Shown piece after piece: positions 23,638-37,390 of a stretch of DNA of 64,000 nucleotides. The stretch spans positions 13,052,501-13,116,500 of the forward strand of contig NC_087192.1 of assembly GCF_035594125.1 (NCBI RefSeq), read 5' to 3'. The first letter of the stretch is position 1, and each line of letters begins with the position of its first letter. Under the pieces are notes generated by a model. That model ran no database searches. It was not told where the DNA came from and saw only the letters and a program-made list of their open reading frames with translations. The translations under genes and the position numbers were made by a program. Source of the stretch: Scylla paramamosain (lineage: Eukaryota; Arthropoda; Malacostraca; Decapoda; Portunidae).

Positions 23638-26600
23638 TCATTTATGGGATTTACCTTTTTGGTACTTTGGTACACTCATAATACGCGTTTCTTTAATGTC
23701 CTTTCGTTTCACAAACAAAAGGTTCTTTGCATGTATTTAAGCGTTTTTATAGATAACATGATCAAAAACACTCAAAATGCTAGGTTTTGGTAATGTAATT
23801 CTGTTTCTCCATAAAGTGTGTTTTCCATGCGTTTTAGCAGTTTTGTATATAAGGAGCTCAAAAACAATTATGGCAAGTTCTTGGTAAAAAAATATTTTAT
23901 TCCAATGTAATGTGATTGCCCTGCTTTTGAGTGGTTTATTACCTATCACGCTGAAAAACACTCAAAAGACACTTTTCTGGTAAATTCATTTTTTTTCCCA
24001 CAAAGCTATTTTCACATGTAATTTGGGGTTTTTGGTAACTAAGAATGTGAAAAGCACTTAAAATCCACGCATTTAGTAAGGTTGTTCTGTTTCTCAATTA
24101 AGAGTGTTATTCATAAGTTTCAGCATTTTGGTATCTAGGAAACCTCTCCATATACACGAGTTTTTGCGTTGTTTGGTTTGTGGTTCTATTGAACTATAAA
24201 ACACTCATTATACACTTTTCTTGCAATGTCCTCTTGTTTCCCAATATAGAGTGCTTTGCATCAATTTTCGCGTTTTTGTAGGTAAAAAGATCAAAAACAC
24301 TCAAAATATACCTTTTTGGAAACGTTTTTCTATTTCTTGATATTGGTTGGTTTGCATCCGTTTTAACGTTTTTCTACGTAAAACACTGAGAAGACACGTT
24401 TTCTGTAACTTTGTTTTGGATTCCCATATAGAGTGAGTTCCTTATTATTTATCGTTTCGGTGCGTAACATGCTAAAAAACACACAAAACACAGATTTCTG
24501 GTTAGATCGTTTAATTTCCTCAAAATGAAGGTTTTGCATGCACTTTAGGGATTGGTACATAAGTCCGAACAAAAAAAGCTGAAATTAACTTTTTTGATAA
24601 TATTCTTTTATCACATAATTGCCCTGAATTTTCCCAGAATTTTGGCATCTCGGTACCTATGAAAATGAATAACAAAAAAAAAAAAATCATATTTATTTTA
24701 TTTTTTTATTATTTATTTTTTAAACAAAGAGTGTTAATTGTGAGTTTTAGCTTTTTTAGTACTAAAGGAACTTAAAAACACTCATAATACACGTTTCTTG
24801 TAATGTCCTTTCGTTTCCCAAACATAAGGTTCTTTGCATGTATTTAAGCGTTTTTATAAATAACATGATCAAAAACACTCAAAATACATGTTTTTGGTAA
24901 TGTTTCTCCATAAAGGTTGTTTTGCATGCGTTTTAGCGTTTTGGTATGTAAGGAGTTAAAAAAAACACTTAAAGGCAAGTTCTTCGTAAAAGTTGGTTTT
25001 ATTCCCATGTAAGTTGATTGTTCTGTTTTTTAGTGCTTTGTTGCACATCACGCTGAAAAACATTCAAAACACACTTTTCTGGTAATATCATTTTTTTTTT
25101 CCCACATAGAGCTAGTTTCGCATGTAATTTGGGATTTTCGTAACTAAGAATGTGAAAAACACTTAAAATACACACATTTGGTAAGGTAGTCCTGTCTTTC
25201 AATTAAAAGTGTTATTCATGCATTTCAGCATTTTGGTATGTAAGAAACTTCTCTATATACACGAGTTTTTGCGTTTTTGGCTTGTGGTTCCTGTGAAATT
25301 ATAAAACACTCATTATACAAGTTTCTCGTAATGTTCTTTTGTTTCCCAATATAGAGTGCTTTCCATCCATTTTCGCATTTTTTGTAGGTAACAAGCTGAA
25401 AAACTGTCAAAATATATATTTTTGGTAATGTTATTCTATTTCTTCATATTGGTTGGTTTGCATCCGTTTTAGCGTTTTTCTTCGTAAATCACTGAAAAGA
25501 CACGTTTTCAGTAATATTCTTGAAATTGCTGAAAAACATTCAAAAGACAGATTTCTGGTAAAGTCGTGTAATTTCCCCATATAGGTGGCTTTGCATGCAC
25601 TTCTGGGTTTGGTACATAATTCCGGAAAAAAGTTAAATTTTTTTATAATGTTTTTTTTTACATAATTTCGCTGAATTTTGCCTGAATTTTGGCATCTTCA
25701 TACCTATGTAGTTGAATAAAAAAAAAAAAAAAAAAATTTTGTTATTTTTTTTTTCTCTATTTGTGGGTTTTAGTTTTTTGGTACTTAAGGAACTTAAAAA
25801 TAATCATAATACACGATTTTCGAAATGTCCTTTCGTTTCACAGACATAGGGTTCTTTGCATGTATTTAAGCGTTTTTATAGGTAACATGATCAAAAACAC
25901 AAAATACATGTTTTGGTAATGTTATTCTGTTTCTTCATAAAGGGTGTTTTGCATGCGTTTTAGCGTCTTGGTATGTAAGGAGTTAAAAACACTTAAAGGC
26001 AAGTTCTTCGTAAAAGTTCGTTTTATTCCTATTTAATGTGATTATTCTGCTTTTTAGTGCTTTGTTACATATTACTCTCAAAAACACTCAAAAGACATTT
26101 TTCAGATAATGTCATTTTTTTCCCACATAAAGCTAGTTTCACATGTAATTTGGGATTTTCGTATCTAAGAATGTGAAAAACACTCAAAATACACACATTT
26201 GGTAGGGTAGTTCTGTTTCTCAATTAAAAGTGTTATTCATGAGTTTTAGCGTTTTGGTATATAAGAAACTTCTCTATATACACGTGTTTTTGCGTTTTTT
26301 GTCTTGTGGTTCTTGTGAAACTATAAAACAATCATTATACACGTTTCTCTAAATGTCCTTTTGCTTCCCAATATAGAGTGCTTTTTAAATATTTGCGCGT
26401 TTTTTGTAGGTAAAAAGCTCAAAAACACTTTTTGGTAATGTTATTCTATATTGTTGGTTTGCCTCCGTTTTAGCGTTTTTCTACGTAAAACACTGAAAAG
26501 ACACGTCTTCAGTAATTTTGTTTTGGATTCACATATTGACTGACTTCCATATTATTTATCGTTTTGGTGCCTAACATGCTGAAAAACACTGAAAAGACAG

Positions 26601-27370
26601 GTTTCTGGTAAAGTCGTTTAACTTCCTTATATAGGTGGCATGCACTTTAGAGTTTGGTACATAAAAATCCGAAAAAGAGCTATAATTAACTTTTTTTGAT
26701 AATGTTCTTTTTTCCAGATAAATTCCCTGAAATTTGGCAGAATATTGACATCTTGGTACCAATAAAAATCAATATAAAAAAAATCTATTTTTATTTATTT
26801 TTTTTTTTTTCTCTATAAAGAGTGTTATTTGTGAGTTGTAACGTTTTGGTACTTAAGGAACTTAAAAACGGTCGTAATATACGTTTCTCGTAATGTCCAT
26901 TCGTTTCCCAAACATAGAGTTCTTTGCATGTATTTAAGCGTTTTTGTAGGTAACATGATCAAAAACACTTAAAACACATGTTTTGTAATGTTATTCTGCA
27001 TCTCCATAAAGGAGTTTTTTGCATGCGCTTTAGCGTTTTGATTTGTAAGGAGGTCAAAAACACTTCAAGGCAAGTTCTTGGTAAAAGTTGGTTTTATTCC
27101 CATGTAATGTGATTGCCCTGTTTTTTTTTTTGTGATTTATTGTCTAACACGCTCAAAAACACTCAAAAGAGACTTCTAGTAATGTCATTTTTTTTCCAAC
27201 ATAGTTTCGCGTGCTCTTTCGGGTTTTTCTAACTATGAATGAGTAAAACACTCAAAATACACGCATTTCGTAAGGTTGTTCTGTTTCTCAATTAATATTG
27301 TTATTCAAGAGTTTAAGCATTTTGGTATCCAAGAAACTTCTTTATATACACGAGTTTTTGCGTTTTTTGC

Positions 27371-27394
27371 CTTGTGGTTCTTGTGAACCACAAG
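27371..27394. repeat. P hairpin insertion in m7 (copy 3)
   Basis: Perfect arms CTTGTGGTTC and GAACCACAAG, loop TTGT. P2 subtype, 841 bp after the C mark at 26530. Confidence 0.95.
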
Positions 27395-30300
27395 TTCTTT
27401 TGCTCAAAAATAATAAAACACTCATTATACACGTTTCTCGTAATGTCCTTTTGTTTCCCAATAGGGATTGCTTTGCATCCATTTTCGCGTTATTTGTAGG
27501 TAACATGGTCAAAGACACTCAAAATGTACCTTTTTGGTAATGTTATTTTATTTCTTCCTATTGGTTGGTTTGCATCCGTTTTAGCGTTTTTCTACGTAAA
27601 ACACCGAAAAGACACGTTTTCAGTAATTTTGTTTTAGATTCCCATATAGAAAGACTTGCATGTTATTTACCGTTATGGTGCCTAACAAGTTGAAAAACAC
27701 TCATAACACAGTTTTCTGGCAAAGATGTTTAATTTCCCCATATAGGTGGCTTTGCATGCACTTTAGGGTTTGGTACATAACAGTACGAAAAAAAAACTAA
27801 ATTTAACTTTTTTGATAATGTTCTTATTTCACATAATTTCCTGAATTTTGCCCAAATTTTGGTATCTCGGTACCTGTGAAGATGAAAAAGAAAGAAAAAA
27901 TATCGTATTTTTTTATTTATTTATTTTTTTTCTCAATAAAGAGTGTTATTTGTGGCTTTTAGCTTTTTGATAAATAATGATCTTAAAAACACTCGTAATA
28001 CACGTTTCTCGCAATGTCCTTTAATTTCCTAAAAATAGGGTTCTTTGCATGTATTTAAGCGTTTTTATTGGTAACATGATCAAAAACACTTAAAATATAT
28101 GTTTTTGTTAATGCTATTGTCTTTCTCCATAAAGTGTGTTTTCCATGCGTTTTAGCGCATTAAAGGCAAGTTCTTGGTAAAAATTGATTTTATTGCCATG
28201 TAAAGTGATTCCCATGCTTTTTAGTGCTTTATTGCCTATCAAGCTCAAAAACACTCAAAAGACACTTTTCTGGTAATGTCATTTTTTTCCCACATAAAGC
28301 TGGTTTCGCATGCAATTTGGGATTTTGGTAACTAAGAATGTGAAAAGCACTCAAAATACACGCATTTAGTAAAGTTGTTCTGTTTCTCAATTAAGAGTGT
28401 TATTCAGGAGTTTCAGCATTTTGGTATCTAGGAAACTTCTCAATATACATGAGTTTTTGCGTTTTTTGCCTTGTGGTTCTTTTAAACTATAAAACATTCA
28501 TTATACACTTTTCTCGCAATGTCCCTTTGTTTTCCAATATAGAGTGCTTTGTATCAATTTTCGCGTTTTTTTTTTAGGTAACAACCTCGAAAACACTCAA
28601 AATATACCTTTTTGGTAATGTTTTTCTACTTCTTGATATTTGTTGGTTTCCATCCGGTTTAGCGTTTTTCTAAGTAAAACACTGAGAAGACACGTTTCCA
28701 GTAATTTTGTTTTGGTTTGCCATATAGAGTGAGTTCCATATTATTTATCGTTTTGGTGCCTAACATGTTGAAAAACACTCAAAACACAGATTTCTGGTAA
28801 GGTCGTTTAATTTACTCATATGGGAGGCTTTGAGTGCACTTTAGTGTTTGGTACATAACAGTCCGAAAAAAAGCTAATATCAACTTTTTTTTTATAATAT
28901 TCTCTTATCATATAATTGCCCTAATTTTTCGCGGAATTTTAGCATCTCGGTACCTATGAAGGTGAATAACAAAAAAAGAAAAGAAAAACCTTTCATTTAT
29001 TTTTTGTATTTTTTATTTTTTTTCTAAATAACGAATGTTATTTGTGGGTTTTAGCTTTTTGGTAGTTAAGGAACTTAAAAACACTCATAATACACGTTTC
29101 TCGTAATGTCCTTACGTTTCCCAAACATAAGGTTCTTTGCATGTATTTAAGCGTTTTTATAGATAACATTATCAAAAACACTCAAAATACATCTTTTTGG
29201 TAATGTTATTCTGGTTCTCCATAAAGTTTGTTTTGCATGCGTTTTAGCGGTTTAGTATATAAGGAGCTCAAAAACACTTAAAGGCAAATTCTTGATGAAA
29301 ATTGGTTTTATTGAAATGTAACGTGATTGCCCTGCTTTTTAGTGCTTTATTGCCTATCAGGCTCAAAAACACTCAAAAGATATTTTTCTCGTAATGTCAT
29401 TTTTTTCTCACATAAAGCTGGTTTCGCATACAATTTGGGGTTTTGGTAACTAAGAATGTGAAAAGCTCTCAAAATACACGCATTTAGTAAGGTTTTCCTG
29501 TTTCTCAATTACGAGTGTTATTCATGAGTTTAAGGATTTTGGTATCTAAGAAACTTCTCCATATCCGCAAGTTTAAGCGTTTTTTGGCTTTTGGTTCTTT
29601 TGAACTATAAAACACTCATTATACACTTTTCTTGCAATGTCCATTTATTTCCTAATATAGAGTACTTTGCATCAATTTTTTGCGTTTTTTGTAGGTAATA
29701 AGCTCAAAAACACTCAAAATATACCTTTTTGGTAATGTTTTTAATTTTTTTTATATTGGTTAGTTTGCATCCGTTTTAGCGTTTTTCTACGTAAAACACT
29801 GAGAAGACACGTTTTCAGTAGTTTTTTTTTCCCATATAAAAGTGATTCCCATATAAAGTGAGTTATTTATTTATCGTTTTGGTGCCTAAAATTCTGAAAA
29901 ACACTCAAAAGAAAGATTTCTTTTAAGGTCGTTTAATTTCCTCATATAGGAGGCTTTGCATGCACTTTAGGGTTTGGTACATAACAGTTCGAAAAAAAAA
30001 AGCTGAAATTAACTTTTTTGATAATATACTTTTATCACATAATTGCCCTGAATTTTCCCAGAATCTTGGCATCTTGGTACCTATGAATATGAATTACAAA
30101 AAAAAAATAAATCCTATTTATTTTATTTATTTTTATTTTTTTAAATTTTCTAAAGAGTGTTTTTTTGTGGGTTTTAGCTTTTTGGTACTTAAGGAACTTA
30201 AAAAAACACTCATAATACACGTTTCTTATAATGTCCTTTTGCTTCCCAAACATAATGTTCTTTGCATGTACTTTAGCGTTTTTATAGATAACATGATCAA

Positions 30301-31611
30301 AAAGCACTGAAAATACATGTTTTTCGTAATGTTATTCTGTTTCTCCATAAAGTTTGTTTTGCATGCGTTTTAGCGGTTTGGTATATAAGGGGTTAAAAAA
30401 CACTTAAAGGCAAATTCTTCGTAAAAGTTGGTTTTATTGCCATGTAATGTGATCGTTCTGCTTTTTAGTGATTTGTTGCATATCACGCTGAAAAAACACT
30501 CAAAAGACACTTTTCTGGTAATGTCATTTTTTTTCCCAAATGATGGTAGTTTCCCATGTAATTTGGCATTTTCGTAACTAAGAATGTGAAAAACACTCAA
30601 AATACTCCATTTGGTAAGGTAGTTCTGTTTATGGATTAAAAGTGTTATTCATGCATTTATTCATTTTGGTATTTAAAAAATTTCTCTATATACACGAGTT
30701 TTTGCGTTTATTGCCTTGTGATTCTTTTAAAACTATAAAACACTCATTATACACGTTTCTCGTAATGTCCTTTTGTTTGCTAATATAGAGTGCTTTACAT
30801 CGATTTTTTGCATTTTTTGTAGGTAACAAGCTCAAAAACATTCAAAATATATCTTTTTGGTAATGTAATTCTATTTCTTCATATAGGATGGTTTGTATCC
30901 GCTTTAGCGTTTTTCTACGTAAAACACTGAAAAGACACGTTTTCAGTAATTTTCTTTTGTTTTCACATATTGACTGACTTCCATATTATTTTTCGTTTTG
31001 GTGCCTAACATGCTGAAAAACACTGAAGAGACAGATTTCTGGTAAAGTCCTTTAACTGCCTTATATAGTTGGCTTTGCATGCATTTTAGGGTTTGGTACA
31101 TAACAATCCGAAAAAAAAGCTATAATTAATTTCTATGATAATATTCTTTTTTCCACATAAATTCCGTGAATTTTGGCAGAATTTTAGCATCTCGGTACCT
31201 ATGAAGATGAATAACCAAAAAAAAAAATCCCATTTTTTTTATTGATTTATTTTTCTAAACAGTGTTATTTGTGGGTTTTTGCTTTTTTGGTACTGAAAGA
31301 AATTAAAAATCACTCAATACACGTTTCTCATAATGTTCTTTCGTTTACCAAAAACAAGGTTCTTTACATGTATTTAAGCGTTTTTATACATAACATCATA
31401 AAAAAAACACTCAAAATACATGTATTTTGTAATGTTATTCTGTTTCTCCATAAAATGTATTTTGCATGCGTTTTAGCGTTTTAGTACGCAAGGAGCTCAA
31501 AAACACTTAAAGGTAAGTTCTTGGTAAAATTTGGATTTATTCCCATGTAATGTGATTGCCCTGGCATTTAGGGCTTTATTGCGTAACACGCTCACAAACA
31601 CTTAAAAGACA

Positions 31612-32066
31612 TGCAAAGCCTCCCATATGAGGAAATTAAATACCTAACAAGAAATATGTCTTTTCAGTGTTTTTCAGCATATTAGGCACCAAAATGATAA
31701 ATAATAAGGAACTCACTCTATGTGGGAATCCAAAAGAAAATTACTGAAAACGTGTCTTCTCAGTGTTTTACGTAGAAAAACGCTAAAACTGATACAAACC
31801 AACCAATATCAAGAAGCAGAATAACATTACCAAAAATGTATATTTTGAGTGTTTTTGTGCTTGTTTCCTACAAAAAAAAAAAACGCGAAAATTGATACAA
31901 AGCACTCTATATTAGGAAACAAAGGGACTTTGCGAGAAAAGTGTATAATGAATGTTTTATAGTTAAAAAAAAACACAAGGCAAAAAACGGAAAAACTCGT
32001 GTATATGCTGAAAGTCTTGAATAACACTGTTAATTGAGAAACAGAGCAACCTTACTAAATGCGTGT
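31612..32066 (-). repeat. Inverted module, reverse copy in forward array
   Basis: This is R satellite flanked by F satellite. The left breakpoint joins forward CACTTAAAAGACA to reverse TGCAAAGCCTCCCATATG. The right breakpoint joins reverse CTAAATGCGTGT to forward CAAAAACACTAAAAGGC. At 455 bp it is slightly shorter than the 478-bp copies because of losses near 31995-32020. It carries the private GATACAAACCAACC and ATCAAGAAGCAGAAT forms. Confidence 0.9.
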
Positions 32067-32596
32067 CAAAAACACTAAAAGGCAAGTTCTTCGTAAAAAA
32101 TGGTTTTATTCCCATGTAATGTGATTACCCTGCTTTTTAGTGCTTTATTGCCTAACACGCTCAAAAACACTCAAAGACACTTTTCTGATAATGTCATTTT
32201 TTTCCTACATAAAGCTAGTTTCGCATGGAATTTGGGGTTTTGGTAACTAAGAATGCAAAATAACACTCAAAATACACGCATTTAGTAAGGTTGTTCTGTT
32301 TCTTGATTAAGAGTGTTATTCATGAGTTTCAGTATTTTGGTATCTTAGAAACTACTCCATATAGTCGTGTTTTTGCGTTTTTTGCCTTGTGATTCTGGTG
32401 AAACTATAAAACACTCATTATACACATTTCTCGTTATGTCCTTTTTTTTTTTTTACTTATATAGAGAGCTTTGCATATATTTTCGCATTTTTTTATGTAA
32501 CAAGCTCAAGAACACACAAAATATATGTTTTGGTAATGTTATTCTATTTTTTCATATTGGTTGGTTTGCATCTGTTTTAGCGTTTTTCTACGTAAA

Positions 32597-32608
32597 TCTT
32601 TTAAAAGA
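32597..32608. repeat. T-subtype palindrome, copy 2
   Basis: TCTTTTAAAAGA in m9, 530 bp after the inverted-module boundary at 32067. Confidence 0.9.
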
Positions 32609-32679
32609 CACGTTTCCAGTAATATTGCTTTGGATTTTCATATAGAGTGACTTTCATATTATTTATCGTTTTGGTGCCT

Positions 32680-32715
32680 AAAATGCTCTTTGGTACCTTT
32701 TGCCTCCCAATATAG
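32680..32715 (+). other. Irregular fusion in T-subtype HOR
   Basis: GGTGCCTAAAATGCTCTTTG (m10) is followed by GTACCTTTTGCC and then m7-like TCCCAATATAGAGTGC. The parallel HOR at 9800-9830 has CTTTTTGGTGGCTTTTGCC at the same place, so the intermediate piece predates the fusion. Confidence 0.75.
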
Positions 32716-35700
32716 AGTGCTTTCCATCCATTTTCGCGTTTTTTGTAGGTAACAATATCAAAAACACTCAAAATATACCTTTTTGGTAATGTTATTCTAT
32801 TTCTTCATTTTGGTTGGTTTGCATCCGTTTTAGCGTTTTCTACGTAAAACACCGAAAAGACGCGTTTTCGGTAATTTATTTTTGGATTCCCATATAGATT
32901 GACTTCCTTGTGTTTTATCGTGTTGGTTCCTAACATGCTGAAAAACCCTCATAAGTCAGTTTTCTGGCAAAGACGTTCAATTTCCCCATATAGGTGGCTT
33001 TGCATGCAATTTAAGGGTTTGGTACATAACAGTCCGAAAAAAAAGCTAAATGTAACTTTTTTTGATAATTTTCTTATTTTATATAATTTCCTGAACTTTG
33101 CCCGAATTTTGGCACCTCCTTACCTGTGAAGATAAATAAGAATGAAAAAAAATATCGTATTTTTTTATTTATTTATTTATTTTTTCTCAATGAAGAGTGT
33201 AATTTGTGGCTTTTAGCTTTTTCGTACTTAATGAACTTAAAAACAGTCATAATACATGTTTCTCGTAATGTCCTTTCGTTTACCAAAAATAGGGTTCTTT
33301 GCATGTATTTAAGTGTTTTTATTGGTAACATGGTCAAAAACACTCAAAATACATGTTTTTGGTAATGTTATTCTGTTTCACCCTAAAGAATATTTTGCAT
33401 GCATTTTAGTGTTTTGGTATATAAAGAGCTCAAATACACTTAAAGGCAAGTTCTTGTTAAAAATTGGTTTTATTTCAGTGTAATGTGATTGCCCTGCTTT
33501 TTAGTGCTTTATTGCCTAACACACTCAAAAACACTCATAAGACATTTTTCTGGTAATGTCATTTTTTTCCCACATAAAGCTGGTTTCGCATGCAATTTGG
33601 GGTTTTGGTAACTAAGGATGTGAAAAGCACTCAAAATACACGCATTTAGTAAGATTGTTCTGTTTCTCAATTAAAAGTGTTGTTTCAAAGTTTCAGCATT
33701 TTGGAATGTAAGAAACTTCTCTATATACACGAGTTTTTACGTTTTTTGCCTTGTAGTTCTTGTGAAACTATAAAACACTCATTATACACGTTTCTCGTAA
33801 TGTCCTTTTGCTTCCCAATATAGAGAGCTTTCCTTCTATTTTCGCGTTTTTTGTAGGTAATAATTTCAAAAACACTCAAAATATACCTTTTTCGTAATGT
33901 TATTCTATTCCTTCATATTGCGTGGTTTGCATCCGTTTTAGCATTTTTCTACGTAAAACACCGAAAAAACACGTTTTTAGTAATATTGTTTTGGATTCCC
34001 TTATAGATTGACTTCCATGTTATTTATCGTATTGGTTCCCAAGATGCTGAAAAACTCTCATAAGACCATTTTCTGGCAAAGACGTTTAATTTCCCCATAT
34101 AGGTGGCTTTGCATGCACTTTAGGGGTTTGGTACATAATAGTCCGAAAAAAAAACTAAACTTAACTTTTTGATAATGTTCTTATTTCACTTAATTTCCTG
34201 AATTTTCCCCAAATTTTGGCATCTCGGTACCTGTGAAGATGAATAAGAAAGAAAAAAATTATCGTATTATTTTTTATTCATTTATTGTTTCTCAATAAAG
34301 AGTGTTATTTGTGGATTTTAGCTTTTTAGTAATTAATGAACTTAAAAACACTTATAATACACGTTTCTCGTAATCTCCTTTCGTTTCCTAAAAATAGTGT
34401 TCTTTGCATGTATTTTAGCGTTTTCATTGGTAACATGATCAAAAACACTCAAAATATATGTTTTTGGTAATATTATTCTGTTTCACCATAAAGAGTGTTT
34501 TGCATACGTTTTAGTGTTTTGGTATATAAGGAGCTCAAAAAACACTTAAAGGCAAGTTCTTGGTAAAAATTCCTTTTCCTCCAAAGTAATGTGATTGCCT
34601 TCCTTTTTAGTGCTTTATTGCCTATCACGCTCAAAAATACTCAAAAGACACTTTTCTGGTGGTAATTTTTTTTTTCAACAAATCTATTTTCGTATGCAAT
34701 TTGGGGTTTTGGTAACTAAGAATGTGAATAGCATTCAAAATACACGCATTTATTAAGGTTGTTCTGTTTCTAAATTAGGAATGTTATACATAAGTTTCAG
34801 CATTTTTGTATCTAGGAAACCTCTCCATATACACGAGATTTTGCGTTTTTTGCCTTGTGGTTCTTTTGAACTATAAAACACTCATTATACACTTTTCTTG
34901 CAATGTCCTTTTGTTTTTCAATATAGAATGCTTTGCATCAATTTTCGCGTTTTTTGTAGGTAATAAGCTCAAAAACACTCAAAATATACCTTTTTAGTAA
35001 CGTTTTTCTATTTCTTTATATTGGTTGCTTTGCATCCGTTTTAGCGTTTTTCTACGTAAAACACTGAGAAGACACGTTTTCAGTAACTTTGTTTTGGATC
35101 CCCATATAGAAGTGAGTTTCTTATTATTTATCGTTTTGGTGCTTAACATGCTAAAAACACGCAAAACACAAATTTCTGGTAAGGTCGTTAAATTTCTTCT
35201 TATAGGAGGCTTTGCATGCACTTTAGGGTTTGGTACATAACAGTTCGAAAAAAAAAAGCTGAAATTAACTTTTTTTATAATATTCTTTTATCATACGATT
35301 GCCCAGAATTTTCCCAGAATTTTGGCATCTCGGTACTATGAACATGAATAACGAAAAAAAATCAAATTTTTTATGTATGTTTTTTTTTTTTTTTTTCTAA
35401 ATAAAAGGTGTTATTTGTGGGTTTTAGCTTTTTGTTATTTAAATAACTTAAAAAAAAACACTCATAATACACTTTTCTCGTAATATCCTTTTGTTTTCTA
35501 AACATAATGTTCGTTGCATGTATTTAAATATTTTTATAGATAACATGATCAAAAAACGCTCAAAATATATGTTTTTGGTAATGTTATTCTGTTTCTCCAT
35601 AAAGCTTGTTTTGCATGCGTTTTAGCGGTTTGTTATATAAGGAGCTCAAAAACACTTAAAGACAAGTTTTTGGTATAATTTCGTGTTATTCTAATGTAAT

Positions 35701-36924
35701 TTCATTGCCGTGCTTTTTAGTGCTTTATTGCTTATCACGCTCAAAAACACTTAAAAGACACTTTTCTGGTAATGTCATTTTTTTCTCACATAAAGGTGGT
35801 TTCGCATGTAATTTTGGGTTTTGATAACTAAGAATTTGAAAAGCACGCAAATTACACGCATTTAGTAAGGTTGTTCTGTTTCTCAGTTAAGAGTGTTATT
35901 CATGAGTTTCAGCATTTTGGTATCTAGGAACATTCTCCATATACACGAGTTTTTGTGTTTTTTGCCTTTTGGTTCGTTTGAACTATAAAAAACTCATTAT
36001 ACACTTTCTTGCAAAGTCCTTTTGTTTCCTTATGTAGAGTGCTTTGCATGAATTTTCCCGTTTTTTTGTAGGTAAAAAGCACAAAAAAACTCAAAATATA
36101 CCTTTTTGGTAATGTTTTTTTATTTGTTGATATTGGTTTGTTTGCATCCGTTTTAGCGTTTTTTTACGTAAAACACTGAAAAGTTTTCAGCAATTTTGTT
36201 TTGCATTCTCATATAGGGTGAGTTCCTTATTATTTATCGTTTTGGTGCCTAACATGCTGAAAAACGCTCAAAAAACAGATCGTTTAATTTCCTCATATAG
36301 GAGTCTTTGGATGCACTTTAGGGTTTGGTACATAACAATCCGAAAAAAAAGGCTAAAATTAACTTTTTTGATAATTTTCTTTTATCATATAATAGCCCTG
36401 AATTTTCCCAGAATTTTGGAATCTCGTTACCTATGAAGATGAATAACAAAAAAAAAAAATCCTATTTTTTTATTTTCTTACTTTTTTTCTAAATAAAGAG
36501 TGTTATTTGTGGGTTTTATCTTTTTGGTACTTAAGGAACTTAAAAATACTTATAATACACATTTCTCGTAATGTCCTTTCGTTTCGCAAACAGAAGGTTC
36601 TTTATATGTATTTAAGCGTTTTTATAGATAACATGATCAAAACCCCAAAAAATATGTTTTTGGTAATTTTATTCTGTTTCTCCATAAAAGGTGTTTTGCA
36701 TGCGTTTTAGCGTTTTGGTATGTAAGAAGCTCAAAAACACTTAAAAGCAAGTTCTTGTTAAAAGTTGTTTTTATTCCCATGTTATTACCCTGTTTTTTAG
36801 TGCTTTATTGCCTAACACGCTCAAAACACTCAAAAGACACTTTTCTGGTAATATCATTTATTTCCCACATAAAGCTTGTTTTGCATGGAATTTGGGAATT
36901 TCGTAACTAAGAATGTGAAAAAAA

Positions 36925-37095
36925 AACTCGAAACACAGGCATTAATAAGGTTTTTCTATTTCTTAATTAAAAGTGTTATTCATGAGTTTCAGCATTTTGG
37001 TAGCTAAGAAACTTTTCTAATACACACATTTGGTAAGGTATTTCTGTTTCAAAATTAAAAGTGTTATTCATGAGTTTCATCTTTTTGGTATGTAA
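36925..37095 (+). repeat. D duplication of m5/m6
   Basis: The same tandem pair and the same join (TTTTCTAATACACACATTTG) as at 57.6 kb, 20.6 kb away. Confidence 0.88.
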
Positions 37096-37369
37096 GAAAC
37101 TTCTTTATGTACACGAGTTTTTTAGTTTTTTTTTACCTTGTGGTTCTTGTCAAACTATAAAACACACATACACGTTTCTCGTAATGTCCTTTTCTTCGCC
37201 AATATAAAGTGCTTTCCATCCATTTTTCCTTTTTTTGTAGGTAACAAGCTCAAAAACACATAAAAATATATCTTTTTGGTAATGTTATTCTATTTCTTCT
37301 TATTGGTTGGTTTACATCCGTTTTAGCGTTTTTTTAAGTAAATCACTGAAAAGACACGTTTTCAGTAAT

Positions 37370-37390
37370 ATTGTTGAAATTGCTGAAAAA
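37370..37390 (+). other. N fusion (m9 joined to m10), forward example
   Basis: AATATTGTTGAAATTGCTG. The same join occurs in nine forward HORs (see the reverse copy entry for positions), so the deletion arose once and was spread by copying of HORs. Confidence 0.88.

Larger units (their letters stand above)
9244..31611 (+). repeat. Forward HOR array, about 20 HOR copies
   Basis: This is continuous forward satellite. Linkers lie near 10000, 10925, 12710, 13250, 14270, 15350, 17285, 18190, 19280, 20345, 21340, 22440, 23560, 24655, 25705, 26760, 27870, 28950, 30080 and 31200. Several HORs are shortened by internal fusions (11290, 11670, 12920, 16445, 17900), which explains linker gaps that are not 1.1 kb. 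It starts with a T-subtype HOR (palindrome at 9722-9733) and ends at the inverted module at 31611. Confidence 0.93.

Noticed and set aside
29960..30310. Longest open frame (116 codons, plus strand)
   Set aside because: It covers m11, the A/T linker and m1-m2 of an ordinary HOR, with a run of Lys and Phe from the A and T tracts. Other HORs have stops at the same place.
9244..31611. TATAAA boxes (ACTATAAAACACTC, CTCTATAAAGAG) as promoters
   Set aside because: They are part of the repeat consensus and recur in every HOR with no gene downstream. In such AT-rich DNA the motif carries no weight.
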